From contig OZ023217.1 in the NCBI GenBank assembly GCA_963995525.1, forward strand, positions 186,001 to 250,000: a stretch of 64,000 nt of DNA, given 5' to 3'. Source of the stretch: Escarpia spicata. Its lineage: Eukaryota; Annelida; Polychaeta; Sabellida; Siboglinidae. Below are positions 1 through 12,380 of the stretch, piece after piece; positions within the stretch are counted from its first letter, which is position 1; each line of letters begins with the position of its first letter. Both the position numbers and the translations under genes were made by a program. The notes below the pieces were generated by a model. That model was not told where the DNA came from and searched no databases. It saw nothing but the letters and a program-made list of their open reading frames with translations.

Positions 1-360
1 GACAAGCCTCACGTCTGCCAGACAGGGAAACAAGAGGAGAACAACAGACAAGCCTCACACCTGCCAGACAGGGAAACAAGAGGAGAACAACAGACAAGCC
101 TCACACCTGCCAGACAGGGAAACAAGAGTGGAACAACAGACAAGCCTCACACCTGCCAGACAGGGAAATAAGAGTGGAACAACAGACAAGGCTCACACCT
201 GCCAGACAGGGAAACAAGAGTGGAACAACAGACAAGCCTCACACCTGCCAGACAGGGAAATAAGAGTGGAACAACAGACAAGCCTCACACCTGCCAGACA
301 GGGAAACAAGAGTGGAACAACAGACAAACCTCACACCTGCCAGACAGGGAAACAAGAGGA

Positions 361-1152
361 GAACAACAGACAAACCTCACACCTGCCAGACAGGGAAACA
401 AGAGTGGAACAACAGACAAACCTCACACCTGCCAGACAGGGAAACAAGAGGAGAACAACAGACAAGCCTCACACCTGCCAGACAGGGAAACAAGAGTGAA
501 ACAACAGACAAGCCTCACACCTGCCAGACAGGGAAACAAGAGTGGAACAACAGACAAGCCTCATGTCTGCCAGACAGGGAAACAAGATTGGAACAATAGA
601 CAAGCCTCACGCCTGCCAGACAGGGAAACAAGAGGAGAACAATAGACAAGGCTCACACCTGCCAGACAGGGAAACAAGAGTGGAACAACAGACAAGCCTC
701 ACACCTGCCAAACAGGGAAACAAGAGTGGAACAATAGACAAGCCTCACGCCTGCCAGACAGGGAAACAAGAGGAGAACAATAGACAAGGCTCACACCTGC
801 CAGACAGGGAAACAAGAGTGGAACAACAGACAAGCCTCACACCTGCCAGACAGGGAAACAAGAGTGGAACAACAGACAAGCCTCACACCTGCCAGACAGG
901 GAAACAAGAGTGAAAAAACAGACAAGCCTCACACCTGCCAGACAGGGAAACAAGAGTGGAACAACAGACAAGCCTCACACCTGCCAGACAGGGAAACAAG
1001 AGTGGAACAACAGACAAGCCTCACACCTGCCAGACAGGGAAACAAGAGTGGAACAACAGACAAGCCTCACACCTGCCAGACAGGGAAACAAGAGTGTAAC
1101 AACATACAAGCCTCACACCTGCCAGACAGGGAAACAAGAGTGGAACAACAGA
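361..1152 (+). repeat. Copy A of a 1,426-bp-spaced pair (31 monomers)
   Basis: Bases 361-1,152 correspond to 1,787-2,578. They share the rare combinations TCATGTCTGCC with AAGATTGG (about 563 and 1,989), AGAGTGAAAAAACAG (about 908 and 2,334) and AGAGTGTAACAACATAC (about 1,092 and 2,518). Similarity ends on the left at 360/1,786 and on the right at 1,153/2,579, where one copy reads GACAAG and the other GATAAA. Left of 361 the relationship continues at a spacing one monomer longer, so a single-monomer gain or loss separates the two. Confidence 0.85.
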
Positions 1153-1778
1153 CAAGCCTCACACCTGACAGACAGGGAAACAAGCGTGGAACAACAGACA
1201 AGCCTCACACCTGCCAGACAGGGAAACAAGAGTGAAACAACATACAAGCCTCACACCTGCCAGACAGGGAAACAAGAGTGGAACAACAGATAAACCTCAC
1301 GCCTGCCAGACAGGGAAACAAGAGTGGAACAACAGACAAGCCTCACACCTGCCAGACAGGGAAACAAGAGGAGAACAACAGACAAGCCTCACGCCTGCCA
1401 GACAGGGAAACAATAGTGGAACAACAGACAAGGCTCACACCTGCCAGACAGGGAAACAAGAGTGGAACAACAGACAAGCCTCACGTCTGCCAGACAGGGA
1501 AACAAGAGGAGAACAACAGACAAGCCTCACACCTGCCAGACAGGGAAACAAGAGGAGAACAACAGACAAGCCTCACACCTGCCAGACAGGGAAACAAGAG
1601 TGGAACAACAGACAAGCCTCACACCTGCCAGACAGGGAAATAAGAGTGGAACAACAGACAAGGCTCACACCTGCCAGACAGGGAAACAAGAGTGGAACAA
1701 CAGACAAGCCTCACACCTGCCAGACAGGGAAATAAGAGTGGAACAACAGACAAGCCTCACACCTGCCAGACAGGGAAA
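1120..1778 (+). repeat. Segment duplicated at 4,156-4,814 (offset 3,036 bp, 66 monomers)
   Basis: Both copies carry CACCTGACAGAC, then AAGCGTGG, then AGAGTGAAACAACATAC, then CAGATAAACC, GGGAAACAATAG and TCACGTCTGCC in the same order and spacing. The match stops on the left where 4,155 reads ACACATGCC, and on the right at 1,779/4,815, where one copy reads AAACAAG and the other AAATAAG. Confidence 0.85.
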
Positions 1779-1786
1779 CAAGAGTG

Positions 1787-2578
1787 GAACAACAGACAAA
1801 CCTCACACCTGCCAGACAGGGAAACAAGAGTGGAACAACAGACAAACCTCACACCTGCCAGACAGGGAAACAAGAGGAGAACAACAGACAAGCCTCACAC
1901 CTGCCAGACAGGGAAACAAGAGTGAAACAACAGACAAGCCTCACACCTGCCAGACAGGGAAACAAGAGTGGAACAACAGACAAGCCTCATGTCTGCCAGA
2001 CAGGGAAACAAGATTGGAACAATAGACAAGCCTCACGCCTGCCAGACAGGGAAACAAGAGGAGAACAATAGACAAGGCTCACACCTGCCAGACAGGGAAA
2101 CAAGAGTGGAACAACAGACAAGCCTCACACCTGCCAAACAGGGAAACAAGAGTGGAACAATAGACAAGCCTCACGCCTGCCAGACAGGGAAACAAGAGGA
2201 GAACAATAGACAAGGCTCACACCTGCCAGACAGGGAAACAAGAGTGGAACAACAGACAAGCCTCACACCTGCCAGACAGGGAAACAAGAGTGGAACAACA
2301 GACAAGCCTCACACCTGCCAGACAGGGAAACAAGAGTGAAAAAACAGACAAGCCTCACACCTGCCAGACAGGGAAACAAGAGTGGAACAACAGACAAGCC
2401 TCACACCTGCCAGACAGGGAAACAAGAGTGGAACAACAGACAAGCCTCACACCTGCCAGACAGGGAAACAAGAGTGGAACAACAGACAAGCCTCACACCT
2501 GCCAGACAGGGAAACAAGAGTGTAACAACATACAAGCCTCACACCTGCCAGACAGGGAAACAAGAGTGGAACAACAGA
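1787..2578 (+). repeat. Copy B of the 1,426-bp-spaced pair
   Basis: Partner of 361-1,152; the same ordered series of variant monomers is present. The intervening 1,153-1,786 holds a different series that is related to 4.2-4.8 kb instead. Confidence 0.85.
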
Positions 2579-2975
2579 TAAACCTCACGCCTGCCAGACA
2601 GGGAAACAAGAGTGGAACAACAGACAAGCCTCACACCTGCCAGACAGGGAAACAAGAGGAGAACAACAGACAAGCCTCACGCCTGCCAGACAGGGAAACA
2701 AGAGTGGAACAACAGACAAGGCTCACACCTGCCAGACAGGGAAACAAGAGTGGAACAACAGACAAGCCTCACGCCTGCCAGACAGGGAAACAAGAGGAGA
2801 ACAACAGACAAGCCTCACACCTGCCAGACAGGGAAACAAGAGGAGAACAAGAGACAAGCCTCACACCTGCCAGACAGGGAAACAAGAGGAGAACAACAGA
2901 CAAGCCTCACACCTGCCAGACAGGGAAACAAGAGTGGAACAACAGACAAGCCTCACACCTGCCAGACAGGGAAAT

Positions 2976-3737
2976 AAGAGTGGAACAACAGACAAGCCTC
3001 ACACCTGCCAGACAGGGAAATAAGAGTGGAACAACAGACAAGCCTCACACCTGTCAGACAGGGAAATAAGAGTGGAACAACAGACAAGCCTCACACCTGC
3101 CAGACAGGGAAACAAGAGTGGAACAACAGACAAGCCTCACACCTGCCAGACAGGTAAATAAGAGTGGAACAACAGATAAGCCTCACACCTGCCAGACAGG
3201 GAAACAAGAGTGGAATAACAGACAAGCCTCACACCTGCCAGACAGGGAAACAAGAGTGGAACAACAGACAAGCCTCACACCTGCCAGACAGGGAAACAAG
3301 AGTGGAACAACAGACAAGCCTCACACCTGACATACAGGGAAGCAAGAGTGGAACAACAGACAAGCCTCACACCTGCCAGACAGGGAAACAAGAGTGGAAC
3401 AACAGACAAGCCTCACACCTGCCAGACAGGGAAACAAGAGTGGAACAACAGACAAGCCACACTCCTGCCAGACAGGGAAACAAGAGTGGAACAACAGATA
3501 AGCCTCACGCCTGCCAGACAGGGAAACAAAAGTGGAACAACAGACAAGCCTCACGCCTGCCAGACAGGGAAACAAGAGTGGAACAACAGACAAGCCTCAC
3601 GCCTGCCAGACAGGGAAACAAGAGTGGAACAACAGACAAGCATCACGCCTGCCAAACAGGGAAACAAGAGTGGAACAACAGACAAGCCTCACACCTGCCA
3701 GACAGGGAAACAAGAGTGGAACAACAGACAAGCCTCA
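2976..3737 (+). repeat. Segment copied to 7,024-7,785 (offset 4,048 bp, 88 monomers)
   Basis: Both copies carry CACCTGTCAGACAGG, a GACAGGTAAATAAG monomer, the multiply altered CACCTGACATACAGG with AAGCAAGAG monomer, GACAAGCCACAC, and GACAAGCATCACGCC. Two differences were seen: TGGAATAAC near 3,211 against TGGAACAAC, and ACACTCCTG near 3,455 against ACACACCTG. The T9A change in the GACAAGCCACAC monomer removes the usual minus-strand stop, which explains the minus-strand open frames at 3,321-3,593, 7,369-7,641 and 14,637-14,909. Confidence 0.82.
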
Positions 3738-4155
3738 TGCCTGCCAGACAGGGAAACAAGAGTGGAACAATAGACAAGCCTCACGCCTGCCAGACAGGGA
3801 AACAAGAGGAGAACAATAGACAAGGCTCACACCTGCCAGACAGGGAAACAAGAGTGGAACAACAGACAAGCCTCACACCTGCCAAACAGGGAAACAAGAG
3901 TGGAACAATAGACAAGCCTCACGCCTGCCAGACAGGGAAACAAGAGGAGAACAATAGACAAGGCTCACACCTGCCAGACAGGGAAACAAGAGTGGAACAA
4001 CAGACAAGCCTCACACCTGCCAGACAGGGAAACAAGAGTGGAACAACAGACAAGCCTCACACCTGCCAGACAGGGAAACAAGAGTGAAACAACAGACAAG
4101 CCTCACACCTGCCAGACAGGGAAACAAGAGTGGAACAACAGACAAGCCTCACACA

Positions 4156-4814
4156 TGCCAGACAGGGAAACAAGAGTGGAACAACAGACAAGCCTCACAC
4201 CTGACAGACAGGGAAACAAGCGTGGAACAACAGACAAGCCTCACACCTGCCAGACAGGGAAACAAGAGTGAAACAACATACAAGCCTCACACCTGCCAGA
4301 CAGGGAAACAAGAGTGGAACAACAGATAAACCTCACGCCTGCCAGACAGGGAAACAAGAGTGGAACAACAGACAAGCCTCACACCTGCCAGACAGGGAAA
4401 CAAGAGGAGAACAACAGACAAGCCTCACGCCTGCCAGACAGGGAAACAATAGTGGAACAACAGACAAGGCTCACACCTGCCAGACAGGGAAACAAGAGTG
4501 GAACAACAGACAAGCCTCACGTCTGCCAGACAGGGAAACAAGAGGAGAACAACAGACAAGCCTCACACCTGCCAGACAGGGAAACAAGAGGAGAACAACA
4601 GACAAGCCTCACACCTGCCAGACAGGGAAACAAGAGTGGAACAACAGACAAGCCTCACACCTGCCAGACAGGGAAATAAGAGTGGAACAACAGACAAGGC
4701 TCACACCTGCCAGACAGGGAAACAAGAGTGGAACAACAGACAAGCCTCACACCTGCCAGACAGGGAAATAAGAGTGGAACAACAGACAAGCCTCACACCT
4801 GCCAGACAGGGAAA
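4156..4814 (+). repeat. Second copy of 1,120-1,778
   Basis: Same ordered variant series as its partner 3,036 bp upstream. Its right part overlaps the start of another duplicated segment (4,470-6,216), so it was copied onward again. Confidence 0.85.
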
Positions 4815-6216
4815 TAAGAGTGGAACAACAGACAAGCCTCACACCTGCCAGACAGGGAAACAAGAGTGGAACAACAGACAAGCCTCACACCTGCCAGACA
4901 GGGAAATAAGAGTGGAACAACAGATAAGCCTCACACCTGCCAGACAGGGAAACAAGAGTGGAACAACAGACAAGCCTCACACCTGCCAGACAGGGAAATA
5001 AGAGTGGAACAACAGACAAGCCTCACACCTGCCAGACAGGGAAACAAGAGGAGAACAACAGACAAACCTCACACCTGCCAGACAGGGAAACAAGAGTGGA
5101 ACAACAGACAAACCTCACACCTGCCAGACAGGGAAACAAGAGGAGAACAACAGACAAACCTCACACCTGCCAGACAGGGAAACAAGAGTGGAACAACAGA
5201 CAAACCTCACACCTGCCAGACAGGGAAACAAGAGGAGAACAACAGACAAGCCTCACGCCTGCCAGACAGGGAAATAAGAGGAGAACAACAGACAAGCCTC
5301 ACGACTGCCAGACAGGGAAATAAGAGGAGAACAACAGACAAGCCTCACACCTGCCAGACATGGAAACAAGAGTGGAACAACAGACAAACCTCACCCCTGC
5401 CAGACAGGGAAACAAGAGGAGAACAACAGACAAGCCTCACGCCTGCCAGACAGGGAAATAAGAGGAGAACAACAGACAAGCCTCACACCTGCCAGACAGG
5501 GAAACAAGAGTTGAACAACAGACAAGCCTCACACCTGCCAGACAGGGAAACAAGAGTGAAACAACAGACAAGCCTCACACCTGCCAGACAGGGAAACAAG
5601 AGTGAAACAACAGATAAACCTCACGCCTGCCAGACAGGGAAACAAGAGTGGAACAACAGACAAGCCTCACACCTGCCAGACAGGGAAACAAGAGGAGAAC
5701 AACAGACAAGCCTCACGCCTGCCAGACAGGGAAACAAGAGTGGAACAACAGACAAGGCTCACACCTGCCAGACAGGGAAACAAGAGTGGAACAACAGACA
5801 AGCCTCACGCCTGCCAGACAGGGAAACAAGAGGAGAACAACAGACAAGCCTCACACCTGCCAGACAGGGAAACAAGAGGAGAACAACAGACAAGCCTCAC
5901 ACCTGTCAGACAGGGAAACAAGAGTGGAACAACAGACAAGCCTCACACCTGCCAGACAGGGAAATAAGAGTGGAACAACAGACAAGGCTCACACCTGCCA
6001 GACAGGGAATTAAGAGTGGAACAACAGACAAGGCTCACACCTGCCAGACAGGGAAACAAGAGTGGAACAACAGACAAGCCTCACACCTGCCAGACAGGGA
6101 AATAAGAGTGGAACAACAGACAAGGCTCACACCTGCCAGACAGGGAAACAAGAGTGGAACAACAGACAAGCCTCACACCTGCCAGACAGGGAAACAAGAG
6201 TGGAACAACAGACAAG
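4470..6216 (+). repeat. Segment copied to 7,736-9,482 (offset 3,266 bp, 71 monomers)
   Basis: The order of TCACGTCTGCC, GGGAAATAAG, GACAAACCTC, TCACGACTGCC, GACATGGAAAC, TCACCCCTGCC, AGAGTGAAACAACAGATAAACC and GGGAATTAAG monomers is the same in both. Three differences were seen: 4,985 against 8,251 (CCAGACAGG/CCAAACAGG), 5,512 against 8,778 (GAGTTGAAC/GAGTGGAAC) and 5,986 against 9,252 (AAGGCTCAC/AAGGTTCAC). The pair is therefore older than the larger duplication that contains it. Confidence 0.83.
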
Positions 6217-9200
6217 GCTCACACCTGCCAGACAGGGAAACAAGAGTGGAACAACAGACAAGCCTCACACCTGCCAGACAGGGAAATAAGAGTGGAACAA
6301 CAGACAAGCCTCACGCCTGCCAGACAGGGAAACAAAAGTGGAACAACAGACAAGCCTCACGCCTGCCAGACAGGGAAACAAGAGTGGAACAACAGACAAG
6401 CCTCACACCTGCCAGACAGGGAAACAAGAGGAGAACAACAGACAAGCCTCACACCTGCCAGACAGGGAAACAAGAGTGGAACAACAGACAAGCCTCACAC
6501 CTGCCAGACAGGGAAACAAGAGTGGAACAACAGACAAGCCTTACGCCTGCCACATAGGGAAAAAAGAGTGGAACAACAGACAAGCCTCACGCCTGCCAGA
6601 CAGGGAAACAAGAGTGGAACAACAGATAAACCTCACGCCTGCCAGACAGGGAAACAAGAGTGGAACAACAGACAAGCCTCACACCTGCCAGACAGGGAAA
6701 CAAGAGGAGAACAACAGACAAGCCTCACGCCTGCCAGACAGGGAAACAAGAGTGGAACAACATACAAGGCTCACACCTGCCAGACAGGGAAACAAGAGTG
6801 GAACAACAGACAAGCCTCACGCCTGCCAGACAGGGAAACAAGAGGAGAACAACAGACAAGCCTCACACCTGCCAGACAGGGAAACAAGAGGAGAACAACA
6901 GACAAGCCTCACACCTGCCAGACAGGGAAACAAGAGTGGAACAACAGACAAGCCTCACACCTGCCAGACAGGGAAATAAGAGTGGAACAACAGACAAGGC
7001 TCACACCTGCCAGACAGGGAAACAAGAGTGGAACAACAGACAAGCCTCACACCTGCCAGACAGGGAAATAAGAGTGGAACAACAGACAAGCCTCACACCT
7101 GTCAGACAGGGAAATAAGAGTGGAACAACAGACAAGCCTCACACCTGCCAGACAGGGAAACAAGAGTGGAACAACAGACAAGCCTCACACCTGCCAGACA
7201 GGTAAATAAGAGTGGAACAACAGATAAGCCTCACACCTGCCAGACAGGGAAACAAGAGTGGAACAACAGACAAGCCTCACACCTGCCAGACAGGGAAACA
7301 AGAGTGGAACAACAGACAAGCCTCACACCTGCCAGACAGGGAAACAAGAGTGGAACAACAGACAAGCCTCACACCTGACATACAGGGAAGCAAGAGTGGA
7401 ACAACAGACAAGCCTCACACCTGCCAGACAGGGAAACAAGAGTGGAACAACAGACAAGCCTCACACCTGCCAGACAGGGAAACAAGAGTGGAACAACAGA
7501 CAAGCCACACACCTGCCAGACAGGGAAACAAGAGTGGAACAACAGATAAGCCTCACGCCTGCCAGACAGGGAAACAAAAGTGGAACAACAGACAAGCCTC
7601 ACGCCTGCCAGACAGGGAAACAAGAGTGGAACAACAGACAAGCCTCACGCCTGCCAGACAGGGAAACAAGAGTGGAACAACAGACAAGCATCACGCCTGC
7701 CAAACAGGGAAACAAGAGTGGAACAACAGACAAGCCTCACACCTGCCAGACAGGGAAACAAGAGTGGAACAACAGACAAGCCTCACGTCTGCCAGACAGG
7801 GAAACAAGAGGAGAACAACAGACAAGCCTCACACCTGCCAGACAGGGAAACAAGAGGAGAACAACAGACAAGCCTCACACCTGCCAGACAGGGAAACAAG
7901 AGTGGAACAACAGACAAGCCTCACACCTGCCAGACAGGGAAATAAGAGTGGAACAACAGACAAGGCTCACACCTGCCAGACAGGGAAACAAGAGTGGAAC
8001 AACAGACAAGCCTCACACCTGCCAGACAGGGAAATAAGAGTGGAACAACAGACAAGCCTCACACCTGCCAGACAGGGAAATAAGAGTGGAACAACAGACA
8101 AGCCTCACACCTGCCAGACAGGGAAACAAGAGTGGAACAACAGACAAGCCTCACACCTGCCAGACAGGGAAATAAGAGTGGAACAACAGATAAGCCTCAC
8201 ACCTGCCAGACAGGGAAACAAGAGTGGAACAACAGACAAGCCTCACACCTGCCAAACAGGGAAATAAGAGTGGAACAACAGACAAGCCTCACACCTGCCA
8301 GACAGGGAAACAAGAGGAGAACAACAGACAAACCTCACACCTGCCAGACAGGGAAACAAGAGTGGAACAACAGACAAACCTCACACCTGCCAGACAGGGA
8401 AACAAGAGGAGAACAACAGACAAACCTCACACCTGCCAGACAGGGAAACAAGAGTGGAACAACAGACAAACCTCACACCTGCCAGACAGGGAAACAAGAG
8501 GAGAACAACAGACAAGCCTCACGCCTGCCAGACAGGGAAATAAGAGGAGAACAACAGACAAGCCTCACGACTGCCAGACAGGGAAATAAGAGGAGAACAA
8601 CAGACAAGCCTCACACCTGCCAGACATGGAAACAAGAGTGGAACAACAGACAAACCTCACCCCTGCCAGACAGGGAAACAAGAGGAGAACAACAGACAAG
8701 CCTCACGCCTGCCAGACAGGGAAATAAGAGGAGAACAACAGACAAGCCTCACACCTGCCAGACAGGGAAACAAGAGTGGAACAACAGACAAGCCTCACAC
8801 CTGCCAGACAGGGAAACAAGAGTGAAACAACAGACAAGCCTCACACCTGCCAGACAGGGAAACAAGAGTGAAACAACAGATAAACCTCACGCCTGCCAGA
8901 CAGGGAAACAAGAGTGGAACAACAGACAAGCCTCACACCTGCCAGACAGGGAAACAAGAGGAGAACAACAGACAAGCCTCACGCCTGCCAGACAGGGAAA
9001 CAAGAGTGGAACAACAGACAAGGCTCACACCTGCCAGACAGGGAAACAAGAGTGGAACAACAGACAAGCCTCACGCCTGCCAGACAGGGAAACAAGAGGA
9101 GAACAACAGACAAGCCTCACACCTGCCAGACAGGGAAACAAGAGGAGAACAACAGACAAGCCTCACACCTGTCAGACAGGGAAACAAGAGTGGAACAACA

Positions 9201-12200
9201 GACAAGCCTCACACCTGCCAGACAGGGAAATAAGAGTGGAACAACAGACAAGGTTCACACCTGCCAGACAGGGAATTAAGAGTGGAACAACAGACAAGGC
9301 TCACACCTGCCAGACAGGGAAACAAGAGTGGAACAACAGACAAGCCTCACACCTGCCAGACAGGGAAATAAGAGTGGAACAACAGACAAGGCTCACACCT
9401 GCCAGACAGGGAAACAAGAGTGGAACAACAGACAAGCCTCACACCTGCCAGACAGGGAAACAAGAGTGGAACAACAGACAAGCCTCACACCTGCCAGACA
9501 GGGAAATAAGAGTGGAACAACAGACAAGCCTCACGCCTGCCAGACAGGGAAACAAAAGTGGAACAACAGACAAGCCTCACGCCTGCCAGACAGGGAAACA
9601 AGAGTGGAACAACAGACAAGGCTCACACCTGCCAGACAGGGAAACAAGAGTGGAACAACAGACAAGCCTCACACCTGCCAGACAGGGAAATAAGAGTGGA
9701 ACAACAGACAAGCCTCACGCCTGCCAGACAGGGAAACAAAAGTGGAACAACAGACAAGCCTCACGCCTGCCAGACAGGGAAACAAGAGTGGAACAACAGA
9801 CAAGCCTCACACCTGCCAGACAGGGAAACAAGAGGAGAACAACAGACAAGCCTCACACCTGCCAGACAGGGAAACAAGAGTGGAACAACAGACAAGCCTC
9901 ACACCTGCCAGACAGGGAAACAAGAGTGGAACAACAGACAAGCCTCACGCCTGCCACATAGGGAAAAAAGAGTGGAACAACAGACAAGCCTCACGCCTGC
10001 CAGACAGGGAAACAAGAGTGGAACAACAGACAAGCCTCACGCCTGCCAGACAGGGAAACAAGAGTGGAACAACAGACAAGCCTCACACCTGCCAGACAGG
10101 GAAACAAGAGTGGAACAACAGACAAGCCTCACACCTGCCAGACAGGGAAACAAGAGTGGAACAACAGACAAGCCTCACACCTGCCAGACAGGGAAACAAG
10201 AGTGGAACAACAGACAAGCCTCACACCTGCCAGACAGGGAAACAAGAGTGGAACAACAGACAAGCCTCACACCTGCCAGACAGGGAAACAAGAGTGGAAC
10301 AACATACAAGCCTCACACCTGCCAGACAGGGAAACAAGAGTGGAACAACAGACAAGCCTCACGCCTGCCAGATAGGGAAAAAAGAGTGGAACAACAGACA
10401 AGCCTCACGCCTGCCAGACAGGGAAACAAAAGTGGAACAACAGACAAGCCTCACGCCTGCCAAACAGGGAAATAAGAGTGGAACAACAGACAAGCCTCAC
10501 GCCTGCCAGACAGGGAAACAAGAGTGGAACAACAGACAAGCCTCACACCTGCCAGACAGGGAAACAAGAGTGGAACAACAGACAAGCCTCACACCTGCCA
10601 GACAGGGAAACAAGAGTGGAACAACAGACAAGCCTCACACCTGCCAGACAGGGAAACTAGAGTGGAACAACAGACAAGCCTCACACCTGCCAGACAGGGA
10701 AACAAGAGTGGAACAACAAACAAGCCTCACACCTGCCAGACAGGGAAACAAGAGTGGAACAACAGACAAGCCTCACACCTGCCAGACAGGGAAACAAGAG
10801 TGGAACAACAGACAAGCCTCACGCCTGCCACACAGGGAAACAAGAGTGGAACAACAGACAAGCCTCACACCTGCCAGACAGGGAAACAAGAGTGGAACAA
10901 CAGACAAGCCTCACGCCTGCCACACAGGGAAACAAGAGTGGAACAACAGACAAGCCTCACACCTGCCAGACAGGGAAACAAGAGTGGAACAACATACAAG
11001 CCTCATGCCTGCCAGACAGGGAAACAAGAGTGGAACAATAGACAAGCCTCACGCCTGCCAGACAGGGAAACAAGAGGAGAACAATAGACAAGGCTCACAC
11101 CTGCCAGACAGGGAAACAAGAGTGGAACAACAGACAAGCCTCACACCTGCCAAACAGGAAAACAAGAGTGGAACAACAGACAAGCCTCACGCCTGCCAGA
11201 CAGGGAAACAAGAGGAGAACAACAGACAAGCCTCACACCTGCCAGACAGGGAAACAAGAGGAGAACAACAGACAAGCCTCACACCTGCCAGACAGGGAAA
11301 CAAGAGTGGAACAACAGACAAACCTCACCCCTGCCAGACAGGGAAACAAGAGGAGAACAACAGACAAGCCTCACGCCTGCCAGACAGGGAAATAAGAGGA
11401 GAACAACAGACAAGCCTCACACCTGCCAGACAGGGAAACAAGAGTGGAACAACAGACAAGCCTCACACCTGCCAGACAGGGAAACAAGAGTGAAACAACA
11501 GACAAGCCTCACACCTGCCAGACAGGGAAACAAGAGTGAAACAACAGATAAACCTCACGCCTGCCAGACAGGGAAACAAGAGTGGAACAACAGACAAGCC
11601 TCACACCTGCCAGACAGGGAAACAAGAGGAGAACAACAGACAAGCCTCACGCCTGCCAGACAGGGAAACAAGAGTGGAACAACAGACAAGGCTCACACCT
11701 GCCAGACAGGGAAACAAGAGTGGAACAACAGACAAGCCTCACGCCTGCCAGACAGGGAAACAAGAGGAGAACAACAGACAAGCCTCACACCTGCCAGACA
11801 GGGAAACAAGAGGAGAACAACAGACAAGCCTCACACCTGTCAGACAGGGAAACAAGAGTGGAACAACAGACAAGCCTCACACCTGCCAGACAGGGAAATA
11901 AGAGTGGAACAACAGACAAGGTTCACACCTGCCAGACAGGGAATTAAGAGTGGAACAACAGACAAGGCTCACACCTGCCAGACAGGGAAACAAGAGTGGA
12001 ACAACAGACAAGCCTCACACCTGCCAGACAGGGAAATAAGAGTGGAACAACAGACAAGGCTCACACCTGCCAGACAGGGAAACAAGAGTGGAACAACAGA
12101 CAAGCCTCACACCTGCCAGACAGGGAAACAAGAGTGGAACAACAGACAAGCCTCACACCTGCCAGACAGGGAAATAAGAGTGGAACAACAGACAAGCCTC

Positions 12201-12380
12201 ACGCCTGCCAGACAGGGAAACAAAAGTGGAACAACAGACAAGCCTCACGCCTGCCAGACAGGGAAACAAGAGTGGAACAACAGACAAGCCTCACACCTGC
12301 CAGACAGGGAAACAAGAGTGGAACAACAGACAAGCCTCACGCCTGCCACACAGGGAAACAAGAGTGGAACAACAGACAAG
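5113..12380 (+). repeat. 7,268-bp (158-monomer) tandem duplication, copy 1
   Basis: Each position here has its counterpart 7,268 bp to the right. The matching run is 5,113-12,410 against 12,381-19,678, 7,298 bp, slightly more than one full period, as expected for a clean tandem duplication. Translations of the paired stretches agree in overlapping forward frames, and because frames overlap a substitution silent in one frame would usually show in another; I found no difference. The left limit is 5,112/12,380 (GACAAACC against GACAAGCC); the right limit is 12,411/19,679 (GAGGAG against GAGTGG). The unit contains older internal duplications, such as 8,630-9,619 with 11,298-12,287 at 2,668 bp. 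Confidence 0.9.
10075..10304 (+). repeat. Run of five consecutive consensus monomers (reference unit)
   Basis: Monomers starting at 10,075, 10,121, 10,167, 10,213 and 10,259 are identical and carry the commonest base at every position I compared, so this run serves as the reference for variant numbering. Composition per monomer is 19 A, 13 C, 11 G, 3 T (52% G+C). The next monomer, at 10,305, begins TACAAG instead of GACAAG, a variant that recurs throughout the array. In the 22 monomers from 10,075 to about 11,086 the state at positions 12-13 is CA in 14, CG in 7 and TG in 1. Confidence 0.93.

Larger units (their letters stand above)
1..5112. repeat. Left block of heterogeneous monomers with short internal duplications
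   Basis: This stretch is rich in three variant classes: GAGGAGAAC in place of GAGTGGAAC, GGGAAATAAG in place of GGGAAACAAG, and GACAAGGCTC or GACAAACCTC. Rare variants such as ACACCTGACAGAC with AAGCGTGG (about 1,168 and 4,204) and the AGCAAGAG monomer near 3,340 show that pieces were copied within the block and into 7.0-9.5 kb. No part departs from the 46-bp period. It differs from 34-57 kb, where CAGATAGGGAAAAAAG and ACAAAAGTGG monomers dominate. Confidence 0.88.

Noticed and set aside
3321..3593. Minus-strand 90-codon frames (also at 7,369, 14,637, 39,324, 47,742 and 52,986)
   Set aside because: Each minus frame normally meets a TGA once per 138 bp (complement of TCA at positions 9-11). 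These frames exist only because one monomer carries T9A or C10G and loses that stop. They are copies of two mutations, not genes.
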